Positions 1 to 9,858 of a DNA stretch of 64,000 bases are shown piece by piece. The notes beneath the pieces were generated by a model. That model was not told the DNA's origin, did not search any database, and worked only from the letters and a program-made list of their open reading frames with translations. Every line of letters begins with the position of its first letter. Positions within the stretch are counted from its first letter, which is position 1. The stretch covers positions 10,750,101 to 10,814,100 of the forward strand of contig JAJEKV010000015.1 of the NCBI GenBank assembly GCA_021234155.1, in the 5' to 3' direction. The position numbers and the translations under genes were made by a program. The DNA is from Isoetes taiwanensis. Taxonomy: Eukaryota > Streptophyta > Lycopodiopsida > Isoetales > Isoetaceae.

Positions 1-907
1 GCATTAATTGTCTCTATTTTTTCCTAGTTCTTGAACCAGTCATGCTCTTTTTCCACTCTGGCGCTCTTCTTGATTATTTGACATGTTCTTGCATTTTTTC
101 TTGTTGAGTGTGCTTGATTTGGATGTCCGCAATTGTTCATCTTTTGTCTTTGTGGATTGGTACATGTTAGACTTGGAATGCGGGTATCTTCCAGGGCTAT
201 ATTTCTTTTCTTTTATTTTTAGTCCTTTTTGCTCTAGGGTCTTTCTTTTCTTGATATCATCATTCCAGTTATTATGTATTTCCTGGACATGTTTTTTGCT
301 ATTCTAATCCATCCTTTTGCCATTCCTTCATTATCTAAATGTGCTTTTTTCCCTCCTTTGCTCATCTCTTTTCCATATTTTCCCTTTTTCCCAGTACTTG
401 GTGCCTTTTTCTCCATTTGTTCCAGTCTATCAGTCGATTTGTTTGTTTCTGGGTGTTTTATATTGGGTCACTTGGGTCACTTGGGTGTTTGTTTCTATGT
501 CTTTCGCATTGATCCTTTGTTGTCTCTATTGTGAATTCACTCCACTTGTTCCAGGCGTCCCATCAGCTTCATTTGTGCATTCTATTTTGTTGCAGTGACC
601 TTTGTAGACTCGTTCCTCCCTTTCTTTATTCCATATTTTCAATCGCTTTTATTTTCTACATGCTTCATTATGGGCTTGGTGCACTCCATTTGCTATACAC
701 TCCTCATTATCTCGGTAGCTCCATTTTGATATCATTTCTTTAATTGTATTTGCATTGTTTCCTTAATTTATTTTCTTTCGCTTATTGTTTCGTTTAACTC
801 TAGTGACATTATTCCTATTTTAGTCACATTGGTTCCTTCTTTGGTTTCTTTGTCTTCTTGCTCTTTTTCTATTGCTAGTTAGGATAGTTTGCTTTTATAG
901 TATCTTT
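1..907. other. pyrimidine-rich intergenic DNA, no gene seen
   Basis: The + strand is strikingly rich in T and C here, and the bias continues to about 2.6 kb. Open frames exist in several phases, but they encode only F/L/S/C/P-rich hydrophobic strings, as any T/C-rich strand would. I see no recognisable domain or coherent splice structure. The bias is compatible with decayed retrotransposon or polypyrimidine repeat DNA. Confidence 0.5.
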
Positions 908-1592
908 GTTAGTGTGATATGTATTGGACATTAGTCATTTGAGATCGTTACTTTGATGATGACATCATGTTCGTGGCTCTGTCTGCTGTTGTCCCATCAG
1001 TTCCTGCCCTCATCTCTTACTGCTTTTTTCCATTGTCTTCTTCATTCTTATGTTCCCGTTTCCATCTTTCATAGCATTCCTCCATCGTGTTCTCCTTCAT
1101 TTTTATTTATTCCATTCTGGCATTACTTGCTCTTTCTGCTTCTTCATTGTTCCTTTGTCTCTGTCTTCTCTTTATCTCCTTTTTCCTCCATTTTTCTTAG
1201 TTTCCTCTTCCTTCGTTTTTACTGTGATTGCCGTCAGATAGTTGGGATTTGTTAGTGTAATATTTATTGGACATTAGTCATTTGAGATCGTTACTTTGAT
1301 GATGACATCATGTTCGTGGCTCTGTCCGCTGTTGTCCCATAAGTTCCTTCCCTCGTCTCTTACTGCATTTTTCCATTGTCTTCTTCATTCTTATGTTCCC
1401 GTTTCCATCTCTCATAGCATTCCTCCATCGTGTTCTCCTTCATTTTATTTATTCCATTGTTTGCATTCTGGCATTACTTGCTCTTTCTGCTTCCTCATTG
1501 TTCCTTTTATCTCCGTCTTCTCTTTATCTCCTTTTTTCCTCCATTTTTTTCTTAGTTTCCTCTTCCTTCGTTTTTACTCTGATTGCCGTCAG
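908..1592. repeat. 343-bp tandem duplication (two copies)
   Basis: Two head-to-tail copies, 908-1250 and 1251-1592, both begin GTTAGTGTRATAT and run through the same landmarks (TTGGACATTAGTCATTTGAG, GATGATGACATCATG, GATTGCCGTCAG). Differences are scattered substitutions and small indels, so the duplication is fairly recent but not brand new. The overlapping open frames are by-products of the T/C bias. Confidence 0.9.
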
Positions 1593-1720
1593 CCTTATCT
1601 ATGCATTCTTTTCCAGTGACCTTGTAGACTCGTTTCTCCCTTTCTTTATACTATATTTCTCTTTGGCTTCTCTTCCTTTCAGGTTTTATGCTGAGTAGTT
1701 TTTTGAGTTTGTTCCTCTTC

Positions 1721-1762
1721 TATCGGCCAGTATATGCCTATCATAGGACCCATCCTAGGAAT
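1721..1762. repeat. 42-bp direct repeat, copy 1
   Basis: The segment starting TATCGGCCAGTATATG and ending CATCCTAGGAAT recurs without change at 2682-2723, about 960 bp away. It contains two small palindromes (CCTATCATAGG and TCCTAGGA). A direct repeat this long is too long for a target-site duplication, so it is more likely the footprint of a local duplication or of short repeat ends flanking the interval. Confidence 0.8.
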
Positions 1763-1986
1763 GCCACGGTTCTATTGCGACCGACATTCCTTGGATGGGG
1801 ACGTCCCTTTGTCACTCCTATTTATTCAGCCTCTTTTCATTGTTCTATCATCGGCTTCTCTTGAGCTAGATTTCTCCTTCTTCTCTATCCTATCAGTTTC
1901 CCTCACCCTCCCTCCCTTGTTGATTTTTTCATTTGATCGTGTTCGTTATTCTTTTTCCATGTCCTTTAAATTTACATTCTTGATTT

Positions 1987-2303
1987 CCTCAGCGTGGCTT
2001 TGTAGCCTTTTTGAGGCATACTTATTGGCTTACTCTTTCTCGGCATGGCACTAGTATTTTATTTATTCATTCATGTTTTCTCTCGGTGTGGCTTTGTAGC
2101 CTCTGAGTCAATATTTATTATTCATGTTTTCTCTCGGCGTGGCGCTGTTGCCTCCGAGATCATATTTATTGTTTTTTCGGTGGGCCTGTAGCCTCCGAGG
2201 CGGCACTAATCGGTTGTTTTTTTTTCGCGATGGTCATTCGTGGGACGGTTCCGATTGGTTATTTGTTGTTTTTCTTTCTCGGCGTGGCCCTGGAGCCTCC
2301 GAG
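1987..2303. repeat. array of short CTCGG...CCGAG hairpins in AT-rich spacers
   Basis: At least five units of the form CTCGG-(c)GTGGC-nnnTGTAGCC-t-CCGAG occur at about 1987-2016, 2082-2107, 2133-2158, 2177-2199 and 2278-2303, separated by ATTTATT/TTCATGTTTTCT spacers. Each unit can fold with CTCGG pairing to CCGAG and GGC to GCC. Where the left arm drifts, the right arm drifts with it: the first unit is CCTCA with TGAGG, and the second is CTCGG with CTGAG (one G-T wobble). Confidence 0.65.
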
Positions 2304-2681
2304 TCTTCTTTCCTATGGCATCTGACTCTTTGACGGGTTATTTTTCTTTCAGCCTTGATTCTGCAGGATTGTTTAAGGCTTGTGGTTGCCATAGTGCGTG
2401 GGGTCGTGCTTCAACTCTTTGCTTGGGGTTTCCTCAAAAACCTAAGAAGGCGTGGTTCTTCTTCCCGATGAGGAGCAGTCACCGGGTCTTCTCACCTTTT
2501 GCATCGACCAAGTGGCGGATTAAACCATTTTTTATGTTGTATTCTTCAGTTTCATCATGCTCTCGATGTTTGTCTAGTTTCGGAGCATTTAAAGTTCATA
2601 TTTCCAAATTTATCTATCCCTAGTGAGGGATCCATTTGTACTCAATGTTTTACAAAGCTCAATGAGAACACCACTTCACTT

Positions 2682-2723
2682 TATCGGCCAGTATATGCCT
2701 ATCATAGGACCCATCCTAGGAAT
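2682..2723. repeat. 42-bp direct repeat, copy 2
   Basis: Second identical copy of the 1721-1762 segment. The interval between them holds the hairpin array at 1987-2303. Confidence 0.8.
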
Positions 2724-5700
2724 TTCTACAACAAAATTCATACATACGCATCTAGAAAGAATCCTCTATCACTGAGGCATTTGAGTTTAGTTTTAAACTG
2801 AATAATTGATGCAATACTGAACAGTCAGTTAAAAGGACCTGTAGAAACAAATATACTTTCAGGATAAGAGATCGCTATCGACTTATATAATGCAGTCTTA
2901 TTTTTTGTTTGAGGGTGTAATATTTTTTTGAGCAGCTCTGGTATTGACAACTGTAGATGGAACCTAAAGACTAACCGTGACGTCATTTTCTTGCCCTACA
3001 AGCAATCCCTCTGCTTTGCCTCGTAGTTTTTCAATTACCTTGACAGTCAGATTGAGCAAAATGAACCAAAGGTTTATCAGAAGAAGGATTTATGCAATAT
3101 AGATTTGAGGTAAGAATGGAGGACGCCTCTTGAGCAGAAAGCTACTGATGTTTTAACTGCAAATGGTAAATTAGGAGCAGAAATTCGTCATGGCTGCATT
3201 CAATCGTTGCTCCTCTGGTTGTGGCCTCTGCTAGCTTCGGATTGCAAACAGGGCTTTCCCTGGTGTTGTTGTTGGTTTGTGGGCTGTCCCAGAGTGTAAG
3301 TTCTGTTGGATACGGGCTATGGCTATGGCTATGGCGAGTGTATCATAGCCATACCTTCAGAATTGCTGTCATTGATGTCGGCACAAACTCAGACTGGCTT
3401 TTGTCTAGACCTTTCTGCTTAGCTACGCATTGCTTGGATTTACATGGATTTAGGGACGGCCTTCTCAGCTTTTAAGTCCGTAGTTTTTAGAAGGGCATCA
3501 GCAAAAGGTTCCCATTTGTTTCGCCAGCATCAAATTTGAAAATTTGATCGCAGCTTCAGGTAATACAACTTTTCATAATGCCAAGGCCAGGGCCTCGGCC
3601 ATATGAATGTGTTCGAGGAGCCTAGCCGCTGAGAGGCAGCATTACTCAAGAGATTTTCAGGTGGGTTCTCCCCTTTTTCTCTGTTTTCTCTGTTTTTTCT
3701 CTGTTTTTGGCCCTTTTTTCTCTGTTTTTCTTTGTTTTCTCCAACAGTGCTATTCATTGAAGACTAGTCTTGCAATTTGCCCTGGATTAGTGCTATTCAT
3801 TCAAGACTAGTCTGGCAATTTGTGGATTAACCAAAAGTATACCCCTCCTTTTTTATGTCTTAGATAAGTATGTTTGATGAGTCTGTAAGTATGTTTGATG
3901 AGTCTGTCATAAATGGTTTTAATCTCTTGCATCTGTTTTTTCCAGTTGTTCTCAGGCCTTTTCTATGCCAGTGAAAGCAGTATCTCCAACACTTTGTATC
4001 CAAAGCAGAATTGTGCTATGCCAAAATTTGGATATGTCTTCTGATCATATGCATCTACCTTTGTCACTTCTATACTATGGGGTACGTAATTACTCATTGG
4101 CTTGTGCTAGAAGGATTTCTACAGATAGTCCTGGGGAGTGCTGCATGGAATATTACTTGGATTGCTGAATTCTTGAGATGGCATCAGACATTATGTTGTT
4201 ATTTTTGTTAGTATTCTAATCACTTATTTTTAATTCCACCGGCATTTGCTGGAGTTTGTAAAGTTTCATACATTATCTGCAATACTGAATCTCTTTTTGC
4301 AGAGTCCCATCAGAGGTGATATATTTAGATTTACTGTCACTGAGTTTGCAATGAAAACTATAGGCATAAACTATTACCCCATATGCCAATATCGTTAATT
4401 CAGTACTTTCACACCTTTTCCTTTCCACTGACTTCATGAATGAATTACCTTGTGCGTCCTCAACCAATCTCAAATTTGCATTCAAGTCTTTGCAAAGTAT
4501 GAATTATTACCCGGTTTAGGTGATGCATAGGCCCACTAATGCCTTGGCATGAACCATGGTGCGATTAGTGGAACTGGTTTGCTTTACACAAACTAGTCTA
4601 CATTCATTCTTCATGTTCTTATTCTAGTGGTTAAATAGCTTCTAGTTTAATCTGCTACCATGATATTACTATACGGTTCCAAACAGGATGTACAGACTGA
4701 AAATGCAGAGGAAGAATTAGAAGACTACATATGTTTTAAGGTTAATTCCGATGCTTGCTGTATTGGTTTGATTTGGCATTTTGGTTCTAGTTCGGGGAAG
4801 CTACATCAGGCTGAGGTGGTAACACTATGATTGGATGGTCAATTTGCCTGTATTGATCTGGCTCTTTACAAGGTATTCATGTTCATGAGGTTTCAGTCAC
4901 AAGCAGAAGAAAATGAGCCCATGTCGTTGCTAATTTCTTTGCAGCAATGGCAACTAATTCTGCTTCTTGGTGAGAGAAGGCATTATGAGGAGAAGACAAG
5001 GGCATGGATTATGCTTTTACAATTGCAGAATCTTCCATTTGCATTAGTGTCAACAGAAGCAGATACAAGAAATTTTGACTTTCTTAAAAGTTGGAGACTC
5101 TCAACTGGCCTTATGATATACTAAAAACACCATGAATCAGAGTTCTAGGCCTCTTTGAGTGATCCCCTGAAGGATTTTTTAATGTATAATTTAGGACAAG
5201 GAATCCATCAAGTCTACTGTCCTCATAAACTCACCCAGTGAGCAGCTTCAAAATCTCGTTACTGCCCTTCCATTGCACATTATATTAGGTTCACGAATCA
5301 ATGTGAGCTCTTGGCCAATGCCCGACCCAAGCTTTAGTATTGAAGCCACATGTCACTCCAGCATTGCTTAAATGCACAACCCATGATGAAGCAACGATTG
5401 GATTGCATTACTAGAAGAAGAATGGTTGTTTTTGGCCGTTTGTTACTGAAAGCTCAGAAGAAAATCGTTTCTGTTTTGCGAATTCCAGCTGGGAGAAAAA
5501 AGAAGATTTTTTTTCCAAAAGATTTAGGCAGGCATTATTCAAACATCTCTGGTTTTATCATTTGGATGGTGGAGCAATTTGGTTAAACAAAGGAAGCATT
5601 CATGATCTCGGTTCCACTTTTTGCTATATGTCAGAGCTGGATTTGTTATGCAGCTGTCTTATTTGTCAATGAACCTAACCATGAGAAAATATAACCTATT

Positions 5701-5942
5701 GTTTGATTTTTTGCTATTACTAATCCTTTCAAGTAGAATGTTCCAATGGCACATAGACTCCAATCCCTGTTTTTCAAATAAAATTTACGTGGCTCCACTA
5801 TAGATAGATAATATAATAAAAGTATAGTTGCTACAAAATTTTTTTTCTACCTTAATGGCACTCTTAGGTCGATCTACATCCAATGAACCTTTGATCCAGT
5901 ATATCTTTGTCAAATCATGCATTTGAGAATATACATTATCAG
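2724..5942. other. AT-rich region with unrecognised exon-like scraps
   Basis: No gene recognised. Several stretches have protein-like composition, for example about 4681-4830 (acidic, DVQTENAEEELEDY-like) and 4940-5120 (a basic QWQLILLLGERRHYEEKTR stretch with a Lys/Glu-rich follow-on). They are interrupted by stops and do not join into one frame. Short local tandem repeats are visible: a 43-bp unit twice at 3748-3832 and a 21-bp unit (AAGTATGTTTGATGAGTCTGT) twice at about 3866-3907. A run of TTTTCTCTG units at 3670-3745 is low complexity. It may be a decayed multi-exon gene, but I cannot identify which. Confidence 0.4.
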
Positions 5943-6263
5943 AAACTGGCTTCTTTTTAAAAAGAGACAATATTTATTGTGACTTATATTTAGTTTACTT
6001 ATATTGTCTGGTGTTTCATTGCTCAAAATGACTAACCCTTTGGATTCTTTAAAGCAAGGAGCATAAAAAAATAAGGCGGATAACTACATCAACTACATAT
6101 CAAAAACTGGCTTCCTTTTGAAAAAAGATAATATTTATTGCGACTTACATTCACTTTACAAATATTGCCTGGTGTTTCATTGCTCAAAATGACTACTCTT
6201 TGGAATCTTTAAAGCAAGGAGCATCAAAAAATACAGGGCAGATAACTACACCAACTACAATTA
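5943..6263. repeat. ~161-bp tandem duplication
   Basis: Two copies, 5943-6103 and 6104-6263, both start AAACTGGCTTC, share GGTGTTTCATTGCTCAAAAT and end near GATAACTACA. They are noticeably diverged from each other. Confidence 0.85.
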
Positions 6264-6349
6264 TTATGCTGCACATACAAAATTCCAGCCAACGAGTGAG
6301 TCTGTAGAAGGACTAGGCTACTGCGAACAATTTCCTTTGCTCGAGAAAG

Positions 6350-6390
6350 AGAAATGTTCGCGGCGGCCTTGGCCGCCGCGATAAATTTCT
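6350..6390. repeat. GC-rich palindrome in AT-rich DNA
   Basis: Arms 6358-6368 and 6371-6381 (TCGCGGCGGCC / GGCCGCCGCGA) pair perfectly around a 2-nt loop. AGAAAT / ATTTCT outside them extends the stem with a small bulge. It is the only CpG-dense spot for several hundred bases around. Confidence 0.8.
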
Positions 6391-7060
6391 TGTAATGTAT
6401 AACTGAGTATTACCTTATGCCATTTAGCCACTGAACTCCGAAATCAATCACAAACTAAAAAATGTGATAAAGCCTCAGATGAAACCTAATTGAACTCCAC
6501 AACATTCCTCAGTTTTTGGCCTTTTGGTTCTGTAGACATTCTTTATCATATATGTGTATGCATCTACATATCTTGTCTGGCCTTGTCATTCCTTTGCTAA
6601 GAAGATCTTCAATGACGGCATGCCAAATCCTTTATATGCACAGAACAACAGTGCGTACAATATTATGCCTCCAAAAATGGCAGATGCTGGGTTGTATTAT
6701 CAACCAGATGGCCCCTTCAACATGGTTATTTCAATAACATCGACCATAATAATAAGGAAATTAGAAATCTACTTGCTGATTAAAATCGAGCATAGGGGAT
6801 TTTTGTCTTGGAACAACCTGTCCTGGATTTGTAGATCATCTTTCAGCTGCAGATGTGTAGGCAGTCTTGAATCGGAGCAGAAAGGAAGAATCTCAAATAA
6901 TAGAGAGACCTCTGTGTTTATGTGAAAAAGCTTAGATGCCGAAGATCGTTAGAAATGTACATGATTTACTTGAATGGAGCTTCATTGTCATATCCTGTAT
7001 TTGCCATATCTGACTATAAAAATTCATCACTATATACCTGGAGAAGGCCACCCTGCTTTC
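6391..7060. other. unrecognised AT-rich region with one exon-like stretch
   Basis: About 6585-6740 reads on the + strand as a plausible protein segment (AKKIFNDGMPNPLYAQ, then PPKMADAGLYYQPDGPF) that is not low complexity. I do not recognise the family and see no partner exons. It may be a fragment of a decayed gene. Confidence 0.3.
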
Positions 7061-7177
7061 ACGTTGCAGGAACGCCCCTCTGCCTTCGATTCCGGCGAGT
7101 CAGGCAGGCCTCCGCGCTGCCGCGCGTCGGCCAGCCTTCCTCGCCGGAATCGAAGGCAGAGGGGCGTTCCTGTATAC
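7061..7177. repeat. long perfect hairpin A (32-bp arms, 40-nt loop)
   Basis: Arms at 7068-7099 and 7140-7171 are exact reverse complements. The 40-nt loop (7100-7139) contains an inner imperfect stem (GGCAGGCC / GGCCAGCC) around the landmarks CCTCCGC and GCGTCG. The left flank is CACGTTGCA and the right flank TTCCTGTATAC, both shared with hairpin B at 7414-7513. The arms are GC-rich against AT-rich surroundings. No open frame in it looks like a protein. It could be a foldback/MITE terminus, a structured RNA precursor, or a palindrome maintained by copying one arm from the other. Confidence 0.9.
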
Positions 7178-7185
7178 GTAAATGT

Positions 7186-7398
7186 AGGTTAGGATCAATT
7201 CAGGCGCGTCAGCCAATCACGCCGTGCCACGTGGCATCATTTCTTTTAAGGAATGCTAAGAGATTGTTATGTCGTCGTTGTCCCCTGTTTTTACTCAACA
7301 TTCCTCCATTCTACGCAACATTCTTGGGTTTTACCTGCGATTCCGGCGATTTCACTCCACATTCTTGATTTTTTTACTGCCAGAATTGATCCTAACCT
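7186..7398. repeat. 16-bp inverted repeats linking hairpins A and B
   Basis: AGGTTAGGATCAATTC (7186-7201) and its exact reverse complement (7383-7398) lie just inside hairpins A and B, so the interval 7061-7525 is itself organised as a large inverted arrangement. Between them, 7269-7310 and 7338-7352 hold partial echoes of the hairpin sequence (GTCCCCTGTTT; GATTCCGGCGA), which suggests a further decayed half-copy. Confidence 0.75.
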
Positions 7399-7401
7399 CC
7401 A

Positions 7402-7521
7402 TCCACGTTGCACGAATGCTCTTCTTGTGTTGATTCTGGGGAGTCAACAGGGGCCTCCGCCTAACGGCGTCGTCCCCTGTTTCCTCCCCAGAATCAACAC
7501 AAGAAGAGCATTCCTGTATAC
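7402..7521. repeat. long perfect hairpin B (30-bp arms, 40-nt loop)
   Basis: Arms 7414-7443 and 7484-7513 are exact reverse complements. The loop is again 40 nt, with a perfect inner stem ACAGGGG / CCCCTGT around CCTCCGC and GCGTCG. Aligned to hairpin A, ten of 30 arm positions differ, and every difference is matched on the opposite arm. Flanks CACGTTGCA and TTCCTGTATAC are shared with A, so the two are homologous copies rather than chance palindromes. Confidence 0.9.
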
Positions 7522-7865
7522 AGAGGTATTTTGACATCAGAGGAGCGAGCAGAAATGCTAGAAAGATCGCAAACATCAAGCGCCATAAGGAGATTAACCT
7601 GTTCAAACCATCGGCATAGCTGGCCGGAAGGAAAATTATGAGGGAGCACTGACGATTCAGCGCAAACAAATCGCTATAGCTGCAAGCAATATTTACATAA
7701 TAGATAGAGAAGCTCCGCCATGCCGAGCTGAAAGAGCATACATTGCATTCTAGAATGGGTCCAGTTTGCTCCAATAGCTTGAACCAGCCTCTTGCCGGTT
7801 TGTTCCAATAGCTTAAACCAGCCTCTGCACCACCAGAACTCCACTAGGCCCGGCTTTTTTGGGAC

Positions 7866-8182
7866 AGTTGAATTATCCGGCCCCCCTCTACTGTAGTATC
7901 CGGCCTGTGCAGCTTCTGTATTATCCGGCCCCCTCCATTGAACTAATCCGGCCCTCCCCTTTGAACCTATCCGCCCCCCCCCTCTACTGCATCGCCCAGA
8001 TGGTGTTAATAATTTGTTCTGAAAGATTTATCATTGGTATTTTTTACTGTACTAAATCGGCAGCAGAGGGGGGCTGGATTCGTTCAAAGTGGGGGGCCAG
8101 ATTCGTTCAAAGGAGGGGGCCATCTGCTTCAATGGCTGCACAGGCCGGATACTACAGTAGAGGGGGCCGGATTATTCAAACT
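7866..8182. mobile_element. foldback-type element with ~120-bp inverted repeats
   Basis: The left half reads AGTTGAATTATCCGGCCCCC and runs through CTACTGTAGTATCCGGCC. The right half, read on the minus strand, gives AGTTTGAATAATCCGGCCCC with the same CTACTGTAGTATCCGGCCTG. Both arms carry subrepeats of the form CCCTCCNTTGAACNAATC. About 75 bp of AT-rich sequence separates them. There is no coding capacity. I cannot define a clean target-site duplication. This fits a non-autonomous foldback or MITE-like DNA element. Confidence 0.75.
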
Positions 8183-9438
8183 AGCCGCTTTTTAAAACAA
8201 ACAAATGCGCCATAGCCCTTTTCGTGCTTGCACCAAAAAGGGGCTGCCAGAAAAAATCACGAAGTCCTCCGCCTTTTGTCTCTTTTAAGGTGGAGCTGAA
8301 GGATATAATACAACGGGTCGCTAGAGAAGCCATTATTTGTAACGGAAATTACTTTTCAAATGAAATTTTCATAGCCCTCAGCTGTGGCAGTGTTGAACTT
8401 GGGCCTTCTTTCTCCGAATGGGCGTTCATAGACCGAGGGCGGTATATAACGCAAAAATAGCCCGGGAGGGGTGATAGATAAAGCTATATAGAAGGATAAT
8501 ATATCACCTCTAAGGGTGGCCCATCCATCATGAAGGTGACATCAACATACTACCAATATAACATATGAAATGCATCGTAAATGAGGGTTCTACCCTGGGC
8601 CCAGACTCCAAGGGGGTCAACTGACAGTCAGGGCCTTTGGATATCAACAGACAGAGTCATGACACTGACGTTGACTAGCAAAGAATAATGGCTAGGATAG
8701 TCCACTCCATCCGTGCCTCCTGTGCACTCTTTGCAGATAGGCTGATTGTAGCCTCCCGGAGAAGTAATCTCATGGAATCACCCTATGAGACTACTCCAGA
8801 TTGCATCTCCCCGATCCGATGAGGTAGGATAGGGAAGAATCCCATTCCCCTCCCGGAGCACAATGGTTCCATGGGTGGCTAGAGGATCGTGGCACCACTG
8901 GCGCCCACTCATCCGTACCCGACATACCCCGTAAATCTAATATCTAGCATAATAACAGGGGGTTTCTTTTGTATTTTTGTACACTTTTTAATATGGTTTT
9001 CATATGATTTTGAGGGCGTATTCCACGAGATGTACTGATCAGTATATCTAGAGTGCGCGCGGTATTTTTATGTTTTAGTTCCACATTCTGAATGGTTTTT
9101 GCTCCCCTTACCCATCTTAATGGCCAAGATTGACCCTAGGAGTTTTTAATCCAAGGGTTTACAATGGAAGCCCTTTTCCAATGCACCATTTTTAGACGAA
9201 TTTTCAAACTCGGCATGCAGATGTCGAGCTCTTCTTTTCTAGGGTTATCATAATAGACAATGATGGAATGGCTCCAATCGGCTAAGGCAAGGATGGAAGA
9301 ACTCCATTCCGATATGGGAGCAAAGAGCTATGGCGGCAGGAGGGCTGTCAGGATCAGGACGACTTGGTAGCACAGAAATGGTAATTTTTAGGTGTATTGC
9401 CTTTCCTACTTTATATCCCCTGTTGTTTTGTCTTCCAG
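8183..9438. other. intergenic repeat-like DNA, no gene recognised
   Basis: About 8230-8460 is open on the + strand with a mixed composition, but I recognise nothing in it. About 8580-8940 is GC-richer, with runs such as GGGCCCAGACTCC and CTCCCGGAG that look like old repeat DNA. A short amphipathic reading at 9261-9360 precedes the callose synthase exons but does not match the part of that family expected there. Confidence 0.4.
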
Positions 9439-9858
9439 CAGCTAATATCTCGTTCGCAGTGGTTATTGTACTCATTAAAGTAATGCACCTCACAGTTGGA
9501 GATCTCTTTGCAAGCCTTCTTGCATTCTTGCCAACAGGCTGGGCACTTTTGCAGGTATTGAATACATGCCTGTCTATGCCCCGAAGAATGCTTTAACGCT
9601 TATTACTCGTTTCCCTTTGCTTCACAGATTAGCATCGTGTGTAAGCCAGTACTCCATGCACTTGGATTATGGGGGTCGATCATGTTCCTCGCCCAAGCAT
9701 ATGAATTTCTTATTGGGCTTATGGTTTTCACACCTGTTGCAGTTCTGGCTTGGTTTCCTTTTGTGTCAGAATTTCAAACACGGCTACTCTTTAACCAAGC
9801 ATTTAGCAGAGGATTGCAGATATCACGTATTCTCACGGGAAACAGAAAAGCAGAATGA
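9439..9858 (+). pseudogene. callose synthase (glucan synthase-like) C-terminal fragment, two exons
   Basis: Two exons encode the extreme C-terminus of a plant 1,3-beta-glucan (callose) synthase, a large multi-pass plasma-membrane enzyme that makes callose from UDP-glucose. Exon 9439-9554 begins after TCTTCCAG and carries the family motif DLFASLLAFLPTGWALL. A 73-nt GT-AG intron (9555-9627) follows. Exon 9628-9858 carries CKPVLHALGLWGSI, then AVLAWFPFVSEFQTRLLF and NQAFSRGLQISRIL, ending in a stop at 9856-9858. These are the last membrane helices and the near-invariant tail of the family. The frame is clean across the splice. The ~1,800 upstream residues, including the catalytic region, are absent from the window; DNA upstream is repeats. 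It is therefore a 3' fragment, or the end of a gene with a very long intron, which I think less likely. Confidence 0.85.

Noticed and set aside
83-2623. Many 60-127-codon open frames in the first 2.6 kb
   Set aside because: They overlap in different phases, have the F/L/S/C-rich composition forced by a T/C-rich strand, and carry no domain.
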